Shown here: in pieces, positions 1 through 6,289 of the stretch | Numbering within the stretch: position 1 is the first letter of the stretch | Layout: the number at the start of each line of letters is the position of its first letter | Source: an uncultured Clostridium sp. | GTDB taxonomy: Bacteria; Bacillota; Clostridia; Lachnospirales; Lachnospiraceae | Reading direction: 5' to 3' | Assembly (NCBI GenBank): GCA_902464345.1 | Contig: CABQJA010000007.1 | Span: forward strand, 1 to 26,828 | Length of the DNA: 26,828 nucleotides | Notes under the pieces: model-generated | The model's database searches: none | Told to the model about the DNA's origin: nothing | What the model saw: only the letters and a program-made list of their open reading frames with translations | Program-made: the position numbers and the translations under genes

Positions 1-83
1 CGTCAATGGTTTATTCATCAAAAGCAATTATATTTCTTCCTTTTTCACACTTTTTTCGTACATTTTTCCCAGTCCGATTTTCT

Positions 84-806
84 TTATGATTCTTCTAATT
101 TCCCACGAAACTTTTCAAGGAACATCAGTAATGTGCTAATCAGTAATAACCCACCGGATACCCAGATCGCACGGTATCCGAACTTCGTGGAAATGATTCC
201 TCCCAGCCCGGCACCGATCGCAAAAAACAGGATAATACCGAAATAATAAAGTGCCTGCTTCAGAAGTCCCGGCTTCCGTTCACGCAGATACATGGACAGG
301 GATGCGGTTCCGTTTCTCAGATTTCCGATACACATCGTACTCGCATACGAGTATCCATCCACCTTCCGGAATGCCTGTACCTGCATGGCGCAGGAAAAGG
401 ATACCAGAACCGTTGCCAGCATATTCAGGCTCTCAGGCATAAATCCTACCATCACCAGAATCAGGATCTCGATCAGCAGAATGCCCTGCCTCCAGTGCAG
501 CTTCTGCGACAGCCGGAACTTCGCCTGAATCTGTTCTGCCACAAATACTCCGGCCGCAAATGCGAACAGCGGGATCAGATATTTCAGACCATCCTGCCAT
601 TCTCCCTTCATGAAATGCTCACTCATCAGCACGACATTTCCGGTCTGTGCGTTGGAAAAGACCTTATTTCTTGTAAAATATGTATATGCATCCTGAAAGC
701 CTCCGGACAATGCAAGAAATATACTGTTGATGAATGCCTCTGACATCTGCTTCTGCGGCAGGGTTCCCGCCAGCCATGCAGACATTGAAGTTTTTCCGTT
801 TGCCAT
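84..806 (-). CDS. YoaK/DUF1275 family membrane protein
   Basis: A 240-residue polytopic membrane protein of the DUF1275 (YoaK) family, whose biochemical role is not established. The N-terminal half carries the family pattern GGFQDAYTYFTRNKVFSNAQTGN followed by hydrophobic segments. A second conserved stretch around MQVQAFRKVDGYSYASTMCIGN and a final pair of transmembrane helices complete the usual length. An upstream in-frame ATG nine codons earlier would give a longer protein, but GGAGG lies 7 nt before the ATG at 806, so the shorter start MANGKTS is preferred. It is transcribed alone from its own promoter at 832-860 and lies downstream of the spoVAC terminator, so it is not part of the sporulation operon. 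No terminator was recognised after it. Family assignment is confident; function is unknown. Confidence 0.88.
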   Translation of the reverse strand: MANGKTSMSAWLAGTLPQKQMSEAFINSIFLALSGGFQDAYTYFTRNKVFSNAQTGNVVLMSEHFMKGEWQDGLKYLIPLFAFAAGVFVAEQIQAKFRLSQKLHWRQGILLIEILILVMVGFMPESLNMLATVLVSFSCAMQVQAFRKVDGYSYASTMCIGNLRNGTASLSMYLRERKPGLLKQALYYFGIILFFAIGAGLGGIISTKFGYRAIWVSGGLLLISTLLMFLEKFRGKLEES

Positions 807-831
807 ATTGTCACCTCCAAAATTCACACCC

Positions 832-860
832 ACTATACACTACTTGCCGGAATATGTAAA
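832..860 (-). promoter_or_regulatory. Sigma-A-type promoter of the YoaK-family gene
   Basis: On the minus strand a -35 hexamer TTTACA (855-860) is separated by exactly 17 nt from a -10 hexamer TATAGT (832-837). Each is one base from consensus. It lies just upstream of the ribosome binding site of the YoaK-family gene, after the preceding operon's terminator. Confidence 0.7.
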
Positions 861-901
861 TGCCATTTTTCTCCAAATAATAACCATTTTCCCTTACTGT
901 T

Positions 902-949
902 ATAAAAAAAAACGTATCCCAGATACTATTTCGGTACCTGCGATACGTT
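902..949 (-). terminator. Intrinsic terminator of the spoIIA-spoVA operon
   Basis: On the minus strand a 16-bp imperfect stem (arms at 934-949 and 911-926, starting AACGTATC and ending GATACGTT) closes a short loop and runs straight into a series of T residues at 902-910. It begins about 28 nt after the spoVAC stop codon and ends the sporulation transcript before the YoaK-family gene. Confidence 0.88.
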
Positions 950-976
950 GTATTGATTCTCTGATTTCCAGTCTGT

Positions 977-1432
977 TTACCTTAGCATTCCCCAGATCCA
1001 GTAGATCAGTCCCAGGACCCAGCTTGTAAAGATACCGTAGAGGATGACCGGCCCGGCAATCGTGAATACCTTTACTCCGATACCGAATACCTGTCCTTCC
1101 TTCTGATATTCAATACAGGGTGCCGCTACAGAGTTTGCAAATCCGGTGATCGGGACCAGTGCCCCGGCTCCCCCGAACTTTGCCAGTGATCCATAGAGAT
1201 TAAAACCCGTCAGGATAACACTGGTCAGGACCAGCAGCATCGATACATAGCTGCCCGCATCCTCTATCCCCAGTCCGGCCTGCTTCTGAAGCAGCTGGGA
1301 GATCACCTCCCCGATCGTACAGATCACACCGCCGACCAGAAAGGCCTTCAGGCAGTTCAATAAACAGCTGTGTTTGGGCGTCACAGCCTTCACATACGCA
1401 TTATATTCTTCATTACTTGGTTCCTTCAGCAT
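977..1432 (-). CDS. spoVAC: Stage V sporulation protein AC
   Basis: SpoVAC, a 151-residue membrane subunit of the SpoVA system. In Bacillus this system moves Ca-dipicolinic acid into the forespore and releases it at germination, and SpoVAC has been described as a mechanosensitive channel. The soluble N-terminus is followed by NCLKAFLVGGVICTIGE (residues 26-42), the GAGALVPITGFANS block (88-101) and EYQKEG (108-113). The TGFANS and EYQKEG motifs favour SpoVAC over the related SpoVAE. Length matches the Bacillus protein (150). It is the last gene of the operon; the terminator at 902-949 follows immediately, so spoVAD and spoVAE are missing from their usual place. A 92-nt gap separates it from spoVAB, larger than elsewhere in the operon, and may hold its own promoter. 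The ribosome binding site (GGCGGA) is weak. Confidence 0.93.
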   Translation of the reverse strand: MLKEPSNEEYNAYVKAVTPKHSCLLNCLKAFLVGGVICTIGEVISQLLQKQAGLGIEDAGSYVSMLLVLTSVILTGFNLYGSLAKFGGAGALVPITGFANSVAAPCIEYQKEGQVFGIGVKVFTIAGPVILYGIFTSWVLGLIYWIWGMLR

Positions 1433-1515
1433 AATTTCATCCGCCTTTCGCTTCTTGATTTCTGTCTTATTGACTGTTATAAACCGGTATAAGCCGGTAC
1501 CGTTTTTCGATGCCT

Positions 1516-1522
1516 TATAATG
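1516..1522 (-). promoter_or_regulatory. Possible sigma-G/F-type -10 element before spoVAC
   Basis: CATTATA on the minus strand fits the CATnnTA -10 pattern of forespore sigma-G promoters and lies in the 92-nt gap between spoVAB and spoVAC. The -35 region 17-18 nt upstream (GCTTT or TGCTT) fits the GnATR pattern poorly, so this is only a candidate internal promoter. Confidence 0.25.
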
Positions 1523-1524
1523 TT

Positions 1525-1950
1525 TTATGATGGATTTGTAAAGCAGAAGAACTGGATCCAGCTTCCGACCAGCTTCCCGGCTCCGACTGCTACAATGATA
1601 TAGGGCAGGCCCTTCCGGATAGATACCCTCCGGCAGAGAATCGGAAACAGCTTCACCACATCTGCCAGTGCTCCCGCCAGACAGCCAGTAAACATTCCGA
1701 ACAGCAGCCCGCTGACTGCCAGCCCGACCTGTCCGAGATGTACCGGAATCTCATATAGCGTCAGCAGATTTCCCGCCGTTGTTCCAAGCAGGATCAGGGT
1801 CTCCAGCCGCATGGTATGCCGGCCGTAGTTTGCCCAGCCCTCCAGTCTCGTATACACTCCGAGGGATGCCATGAATGCAACATAGGCTCCGGCGATCGCG
1901 CCACCTGCCGCCAGTCCGAGTATTGCCATCAGGCATGTTTTAATCCACAT
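1525..1950 (-). CDS. spoVAB: Stage V sporulation protein AB
   Basis: SpoVAB, a 141-residue membrane protein of the forespore SpoVA operon. Its exact biochemical role is unsettled. Start chosen at the ATG at 1950 (MWIKTCLMAILGLAAGG): GAGG lies 9 nt upstream, the result has the same length as the Bacillus subtilis protein, and it begins directly with the first hydrophobic helix as that protein does. A longer reading from 1977 lies further inside spoVAA and is less likely. Hydrophobic helices lie near residues 5-30, 50-66, 74-98 and 115-135. The gene overlaps the end of spoVAA by 11 nt, which suggests translational coupling. Identification rests on sequence pattern (TLILLGTTAGNLLTL, ADVVKLFPILCRRVSI) together with position between spoVAA and spoVAC. 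Confidence 0.9.
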   Translation of the reverse strand: MWIKTCLMAILGLAAGGAIAGAYVAFMASLGVYTRLEGWANYGRHTMRLETLILLGTTAGNLLTLYEIPVHLGQVGLAVSGLLFGMFTGCLAGALADVVKLFPILCRRVSIRKGLPYIIVAVGAGKLVGSWIQFFCFTNPS

Positions 1951-2566
1951 CCTGACTGTCCTCGTTTCGTTCTGCATCTATGATAAAGGTCTGATTAACC
2001 CCCTGCTCATACTGGCGCATCTGTACCTGCAGCGGGGACGGATCATTGGTCAACCTGTACTTTCCACCATGGTTGAAGAACAGAATGATTCCCAGAAAAA
2101 GACCGATCGAATATGCCGCCTGCAACACACCGGGACCATCAGCCTCTTTCCCGGTAAACAGCAGGTAGATCTGGTCAAACAGCTCTGGCGTGGTTACATC
2201 CGTGTTAAAGGTCATAATGGAGAATGCCGCACCGAAAAATGCCAGCAGCCCCACCAGGATTCCCTTCACCCAGTCCTTCCATTTCGCCGGTTTCCCGACT
2301 GGTTTATAATATACGATAAACTCTGTTTCACCGATGCTTTCCACCTGACAGTTCGGAACGGCTACGGATATCTGCCGGATCAGATAACAGGTGGAAAACA
2401 CCTGCTTGGTTTCCTGATTTCCCTTAAACTCCGTCAGAATCAGCTTCTGTACCTGCTTCTGGACACTCTTATTCTCACAGAACACCTCCGCAACATCCTG
2501 CAGCCGCACTACCGGCCGGTTGATCGCAGAGCTTTGCTGTACATTCAGATAAATGGTTTCTGACAT
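1940..2566 (-). CDS. spoVAA: Stage V sporulation protein AA
   Basis: SpoVAA, 208 residues (206 in Bacillus subtilis). A soluble N-terminal domain of about 90 residues (SporV_AA type) is followed by two transmembrane helices near residues 100-119 and 148-164. The family signature is clear: the stretch after helix 1 (SIMTFNTDV), the TGKE..GPGVLQAAYSIGL block, FFNHGG, and the DPSPLQVQMRQYE region (175-187). Translation starts at the ATG at 2566 with GGGAGG 9 nt upstream. The reading frame overlaps the end of the preceding 62-aa gene by 22 nt and the start of spoVAB by 11 nt, so the three are probably co-translated. In Bacillus the operon is made in the forespore under sigma-G; no clear sigma-G promoter was seen before this gene. 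Confidence 0.93.
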   Translation of the reverse strand: MSETIYLNVQQSSAINRPVVRLQDVAEVFCENKSVQKQVQKLILTEFKGNQETKQVFSTCYLIRQISVAVPNCQVESIGETEFIVYYKPVGKPAKWKDWVKGILVGLLAFFGAAFSIMTFNTDVTTPELFDQIYLLFTGKEADGPGVLQAAYSIGLFLGIILFFNHGGKYRLTNDPSPLQVQMRQYEQGVNQTFIIDAERNEDSQDVD

Positions 2567-2733
2567 ATCAGAACACCTCCCTTGGTCTCAGGTGTCGATT
2601 CCTCCATATACATCACCAGCGTTCCATCGACATAATCCGACCTGGTCTGTCTGATACTGAACAGCCACAGGATTCCCGCCAGTACTGCCAGTGCCAGCAG
2701 CCACCATATCCATTGATACCGTTTTTTCTGCAT
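2545..2733 (-). CDS. Small single-pass membrane protein in the sigF-spoVAA interval
   Basis: An uncharacterised 62-residue protein between sigF and spoVAA. It has a basic start (MQKKRYQW), one strong transmembrane helix (about residues 8-26, ending in WLFSIRQTR), and a short tail of about 35 residues that would probably lie outside the cytoplasm. I do not recognise a family, and it is not part of the classical Bacillus operon. The start is uncertain: an ATG at 2763 gives 72 residues but has no ribosome binding site, while GAGGAG lies 13 nt before the ATG at 2733. A GTG between them is also possible. Its end overlaps spoVAA by 22 nt in another frame, so it is very likely translated with spoVAA. 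By position it may act in the forespore membrane with SpoVA; that is inference. Confidence 0.65.
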   Translation of the reverse strand: MQKKRYQWIWWLLALAVLAGILWLFSIRQTRSDYVDGTLVMYMEESTPETKGGVLICQKPFI

Positions 2734-2800
2734 AATTCCATCCACACTCCTCGACTTCTTCATTTACGAGTAGTATTTCCGGGATTTCAGTTTCTATGTT

Positions 2801-3550
2801 TTATTTTTTTAATTCGTCCTGGGAACTTTTTCCATGATTCATCTGTTCCCGCATTTTGGTCAGTACCTTTTTTTCGATTCTGGATACCTGTACCTGGGAT
2901 ATTCCCAGAAGTCCGGCAATCTCCGTCTGCGTCTTATCCTCAAAGTAGCGCATTCTTATGATACTGCGTTCCTTTTCCTCCAGCTGCCCCAGCAGTTCCT
3001 CCAGTGCCAGCTGGTCAACCGCCTGCTGACTTTCATCCTCGCTGCTCACCAGCTTATCGATCAGATAGATGGAATTTCCGTCATTCTGATAAATGGTCTT
3101 ATATATGGATTCTACCTCAGAGCTGGCTTCCAGAGCGAGCACAATATCTTCCTTCTCAATCTCCAGAGAACTCGCCAGCTCTTCCAGCGTCGGCTCGATT
3201 CCACGCTCATTCATCATCTGCTCTCTGGTGGAATAGACCTTATATGCCGTTTCCTTCAGAGAACGACTCACCTTCACCATTCCGTCATCCCGCAGGAATC
3301 GTTTGACCTCCCCCATGATCATGGGAACTGCATAGGTCGAGAATTTCACATCATAGGTCGGATCAAATTTATCAATGCATTTCATCAGTCCGATGCAGCC
3401 GATCTGATACAGGTCCTCCAGCTCATGGCCCCGCCCTGCAAAGCGCCGGACGACGCTCCATACCAGTCCGAGGTTCTCGGTTGCCACCTGCTCGCGTGCC
3501 TTTCTATCTCCCTCCTTCGCAAGCTTAATCAGTTCAATTGTCCTGTCCAT
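2801..3550 (-). CDS. sigF: RNA polymerase forespore sigma factor F
   Basis: Sigma-F, the first forespore-specific sigma factor, 249 residues. Region 2 is visible as EDLYQIGCIGLMKCIDKFDP (about 45-64) and FSTYAVPMIMGEVKRFLRD (70-88), the core-binding and -10 recognition segments. Region 3 follows, and region 4 has its helix-turn-helix at TEIAGLLGISQVQVSRIEKK near the C-terminus. Its place directly after spoIIAB, with a 17-nt overlap, identifies it as sigma-F, not the related sigma-G. GGGAG lies 6 nt before the ATG. SpoIIAB holds this protein inactive until SpoIIAA is dephosphorylated after asymmetric septation. A 67-nt gap separates it from the small membrane protein downstream, with no terminator, so spoVA transcription by read-through is possible. 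Confidence 0.96.
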   Translation of the reverse strand: MDRTIELIKLAKEGDRKAREQVATENLGLVWSVVRRFAGRGHELEDLYQIGCIGLMKCIDKFDPTYDVKFSTYAVPMIMGEVKRFLRDDGMVKVSRSLKETAYKVYSTREQMMNERGIEPTLEELASSLEIEKEDIVLALEASSEVESIYKTIYQNDGNSIYLIDKLVSSEDESQQAVDQLALEELLGQLEEKERSIIRMRYFEDKTQTEIAGLLGISQVQVSRIEKKVLTKMREQMNHGKSSQDELKK

Positions 3551-4004
3551 CCTGCACTCCCATCGTTTTTACCATTGTGACACACGTTCCCTGTCCGGGC
3601 TCCGATTCTACCAGCAGCCGGTCCGTAAATGCCTCCATGAAGGAAAATCCCATACCGGAGCGTTCCTCCTCCGGCTTTGTCGTAAACAGCGGCTCCATGG
3701 CCTGCGTAATATCCGGGATACCACGTCCGTGATCCTTCACCTGAACGGTTACAGTATGCTCTGTTATATGCACCCGGATCTGTACGGTGTCATGGTCTGT
3801 TGTCACTGCCACATGTTTTATCTGAGAATCATAGCCATGAATGATCGCATTGGTCACCGCCTCCGAGACCGCCACCTTCAGATCACCTAATTCCTCTAAC
3901 GTAGGATTCAGCCGGGAGACAAACGCCGCCACAACCACTCTGGCAAAGCCTTCATTCTCTCCCACTGCATCAAATTCAACCATCATTTCATTCGTGTTAC
4001 CCAT
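3534..4004 (-). CDS. spoIIAB: Anti-sigma F factor and SpoIIAA kinase
   Basis: SpoIIAB, 156 residues, a GHKL-family serine kinase. It binds and inhibits sigma-F and phosphorylates the anti-anti-sigma factor SpoIIAA. The ATP-binding motifs are visible: N-box SEAVTNAIIHGY (47-58), G1 box DHGRGIPD (91-98) and G2 box RSGMGFSFME (116-125), with a flexible lid between them. It is about ten residues longer than the Bacillus protein, mostly at the C-terminus. Translation starts at an ATG with GGAGG 5 nt upstream. Its last codons overlap the beginning of sigF by 17 nt, which fits a fixed ratio of sigma and anti-sigma factor. spoIIAA lies 58 nt upstream in the same operon. Confidence 0.96.
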   Translation of the reverse strand: MGNTNEMMVEFDAVGENEGFARVVVAAFVSRLNPTLEELGDLKVAVSEAVTNAIIHGYDSQIKHVAVTTDHDTVQIRVHITEHTVTVQVKDHGRGIPDITQAMEPLFTTKPEEERSGMGFSFMEAFTDRLLVESEPGQGTCVTMVKTMGVQDGQDN

Positions 4005-4062
4005 TGTATCCTCCTTATTATCCGCATGATCATGCCCTTTTTATTCTGCTCCATTGCCGGAA

Positions 4063-4392
4063 TCAATCTCCGGATGTCATTACCTGCTCCAACGGTGTTA
4101 CGATCCGGTAGATTCCGGATAGTGTCAGCACCTTCTGCATCTCCCGGCTGACATGACTGACATACACCTGTCCGCCTCTGACTGCCAGCTCCCGATACCG
4201 CCCGGTGATCAACCCGATTCCGGAGCTGTCCATTAAGACGGTATTCTGAAAATCAAACACCACATATTTCACATATCGCTCCTGCATTTTCTCCTTTACC
4301 GCAGTTCGAAGCTGTTCTGCCTGATAATGATCCACCTCCGGCGGAAGCAATATCCACAGCCACTCCTGCTCCAGCTTTAATTCATATTCCAT
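4063..4392 (-). CDS. spoIIAA: Anti-sigma F factor antagonist
   Basis: SpoIIAA, 109 residues, a single STAS domain. When unphosphorylated it binds SpoIIAB-ADP and frees sigma-F; SpoIIAB phosphorylates it and the SpoIIE phosphatase reverses this. The phosphorylation site is Ser57 in MDSSGIGLITGRY, matching the DSSGLG motif of the family. A reading from an ATG 17 codons further upstream is open, but AGGAGG lies 7 nt before the ATG at 4392 and MEYELKLEQE aligns with normal family starts. It is the first gene of the sporulation operon, preceded by the terminator of the TPR-protein operon at 4472-4507. In Bacillus the operon is driven by sigma-H with Spo0A~P. I could not find a convincing sigma-H promoter, but possible 0A-box repeats occur at 4414-4432. 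Confidence 0.95.
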   Translation of the reverse strand: MEYELKLEQEWLWILLPPEVDHYQAEQLRTAVKEKMQERYVKYVVFDFQNTVLMDSSGIGLITGRYRELAVRGGQVYVSHVSREMQKVLTLSGIYRIVTPLEQVMTSGD

Positions 4393-4413
4393 ATCTCTGC
4401 CTCCTGATCGTCG

Positions 4414-4432
4414 ATCGTCAAATGCCGTCAAA
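4414..4432 (-). promoter_or_regulatory. Possible tandem Spo0A boxes upstream of spoIIAA
   Basis: On the minus strand TTTGACG occurs twice with starts exactly 10 bp apart. The copy nearer the gene reads TTTGACGAT, 7 of 9 against the 0A-box consensus TTTGTCGAA; the other matches 6 of 9. Position before spoIIAA and one-turn spacing fit Spo0A binding, but the matches are imperfect. Confidence 0.3.
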
Positions 4433-4471
4433 CCATGCCGCATTTTCCCGCCGCCATAACTGTGATAAACT

Positions 4472-4507
4472 AAAAAAGAGAAACCTCAGTTTCAAGGTTT
4501 CTCTTTT
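4472..4507 (-). terminator. Intrinsic terminator after the TPR-protein gene
   Basis: A 13-bp perfect stem (arms 4495-4507 and 4474-4486, AAAAGAGAAACCT type) with a loop of about 8 nt runs into T residues on the minus strand. It lies 43 nt after the stop of the TPR-protein gene and separates that operon from spoIIAA. Confidence 0.9.
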
Positions 4508-4549
4508 GCTTTTATGAATAACAAACCATATTGAATTGTTCCGGCCGTC

Positions 4550-6115
4550 TTATTCTGCCTGCGTAGTACCTTCTGCTGCTGTCGTGCCGCCGGCTTCCGT
4601 ACTGCTCTCCGTGCTTGTACCTGTACTGTTTTCTGTACTTCCGTTCTCATCCCGGTTCGCATATTCCGAATCCGGGAACCGCTTATTAATATCGTCAAAC
4701 AACGCATTCGCAGATGCCAGATCACCGGTACTCTTATACGCACTTGCCAGATTATATCTTGCTTCCACGTCATCCGGCTTCAGGTTGCAATATACCTTAA
4801 GCTGGGTAATCGCCTCCGCATAGTTCTCTGCACCGAAGGCGGTCATGCCTGCACTCCGGTATGGATCCAGAATATCCGCACAGTTATCTACTACCGTCTG
4901 TGCACAGGCTCTTGCCGATTCTGACAGTTCTGTATTACTTAAATCGACATTTCCCAGTGCTGCGATCGCTGCTTCCCGGTCTCCGGTCATATATGCCTGC
5001 AGAGCCGTCAGAAGATTGTTATCCAGACTGGTTCCGTTGTTTGCCTCGTTCATCTTTCCGATGGTTCCCTGCAGCTCATCGATCTTCGCCTGAAGATCGT
5101 CTGCCTTCTCCTGCATATTGGCGATCTGCTCGTTCTTGCTTGCCAGCTCTGCACTGTAGGATGACTTCAGCTGCAGATTCTCATTCCGCACCGCTTTGAT
5201 CCGATTCGGCATAAACAGGAAAAACATGGCTGCCACTCCAAGCACCAGTCCGGCACACAGATATAATACATTATGCTTACCGTACTTGATCTCCTGATAG
5301 TTGCCAATCTCCAGATTGGAGTCCTGTCCGACATCCTCTGCCGCAGCACCCCGTTCAATAATCTCCCGGATCTTCCGCTTTGCAGTCTCTTCTCCGTCCA
5401 GCTCTTCCTCAGACTCCCAGTCACTTTCACCGTTTAAGTCCATTGGCGGCAGATCCGAAGTGTCATCTTCCTCTGCCTCATAGCTGTTATATCCATGCTG
5501 CTTCTCACTCTGATTGATCGTATCCAGATATTCCTGTGCCCGCGGATTGTAGCGGTCGATCTTTAATACCCGCTGCAGGGCCTTCCGTGCCTTTTCCATC
5601 GAGCCTGCCCGCATATAAACCAGTGTCAGCAGCAGATACGCATTCACGAAATGCGGATTCGAGCTTAAGATCCTTTTTAACTGGATCAACGCCAGGTCAT
5701 CCTGCTTCTGCTTTACATAATGAAGGGTCAGATTATATTTCTTCGCTGCCTGATCATAGGCTGACAGCTTATTCTGATTCCCCTGTACCAGCTTCAGATA
5801 CCGGACCGCCGGATTCTCCTCCGCCTGATAGTTGGAGCTGATGACCCATTCCATCAGAGCCTCCACTACCTGTCCGCTCTCGTAATATACCAGTCCCAGA
5901 AGGTTTCTGGCATCTATATTCAGCTTACTGTACCGCAGAGAGGTCTTCAATGCTTCCTCTGCTCCGGTCAGATCCCGATTCTTTGCCTTTGAAAGTCCCT
6001 CATTATAATAGTAAAGAGAGGTGTTCCATGCACGAATCAGATATTCCTGTTTTAATCCACACTCACTGCACACATCATTTATGAGTACAGGTGCTCCGCA
6101 ATGTAAACAATTCAT
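4550..6115 (-). CDS. Zinc-ribbon/TPR repeat membrane protein
   Basis: A 521-residue protein of unknown function with clear architecture. An N-terminal zinc ribbon (C3-x2-C6 and C15-x2-C18) is followed by tetratricopeptide-like repeats to about residue 205, e.g. AYLLLTLVYMRAGSMEKARKAL. An acidic linker (about 212-245) leads to one transmembrane helix near 283-303. Then come a coiled coil (about 309-352), two or three further TPR units (AEAITQLKVYCNLKPDDVEARYNLASAY) and a Ser/Thr/Gly/Glu-rich tail. The zinc ribbon and first TPR block are probably cytoplasmic and the second block outside. This two-sided layout suggests a scaffold across the membrane, but no partner is evident. AAGGA lies just upstream of the ATG. 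It is the last gene of the queF-folC operon, 16 nt after the 51-aa gene, and ends at a strong terminator. Confidence 0.85.
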   Translation of the reverse strand: MNCLHCGAPVLINDVCSECGLKQEYLIRAWNTSLYYYNEGLSKAKNRDLTGAEEALKTSLRYSKLNIDARNLLGLVYYESGQVVEALMEWVISSNYQAEENPAVRYLKLVQGNQNKLSAYDQAAKKYNLTLHYVKQKQDDLALIQLKRILSSNPHFVNAYLLLTLVYMRAGSMEKARKALQRVLKIDRYNPRAQEYLDTINQSEKQHGYNSYEAEEDDTSDLPPMDLNGESDWESEEELDGEETAKRKIREIIERGAAAEDVGQDSNLEIGNYQEIKYGKHNVLYLCAGLVLGVAAMFFLFMPNRIKAVRNENLQLKSSYSAELASKNEQIANMQEKADDLQAKIDELQGTIGKMNEANNGTSLDNNLLTALQAYMTGDREAAIAALGNVDLSNTELSESARACAQTVVDNCADILDPYRSAGMTAFGAENYAEAITQLKVYCNLKPDDVEARYNLASAYKSTGDLASANALFDDINKRFPDSEYANRDENGSTENSTGTSTESSTEAGGTTAAEGTTQAE

Positions 6116-6131
6116 AATCCTTCACACCTAT

Positions 6132-6287
6132 CTATTCTTTATTCTGTGGTGGCTGCTGTGCCTGCTTCATGACCTCGATCAGTACATCTGCCACATCGCT
6201 GAAATCATTCTTATATATCGTATCCTCCAGCTGATTCATCTCTGCTGCAGGCTTAAACTTCTTAATCTCTTCATCAAAATTAATCAC
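6132..6287 (-). CDS. Small acidic protein downstream of folC
   Basis: A 51-residue protein, MINFDEEIKKFKP at its start, probably helical and without a membrane segment. The start is assigned to the GTG at 6287 because GGAGG lies 7 nt upstream, inside the last codons of folC, and the GTG comes just 2 nt after the folC stop. The open frame extends further upstream, but that part overlaps folC and has no start signal. The sequence contains two short amphipathic helices, roughly residues 2-12 and 18-43, and a Gln/Pro-rich end. I recognise no domain and infer no function. The tight fit between folC and the TPR gene and the good ribosome binding site argue that it is a real gene. Confidence 0.7.
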   Translation of the reverse strand: MINFDEEIKKFKPAAEMNQLEDTIYKNDFSDVADVLIEVMKQAQQPPQNKE

Positions 6288-6289
6288 GC

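Noticed and set aside
1..83. A small gene after the YoaK-family gene
   Set aside because: An 11-codon frame starting at an ATG (MYEKSVKK) exists on the minus strand but lacks a good ribosome binding site and has nothing to support it; no terminator hairpin was seen either.
4393..4471. Sigma-H promoter before spoIIAA
   Set aside because: GGGAAAAT resembles a sigma-H -35, but no GAAT-type -10 lies at the right distance, so it was not called.
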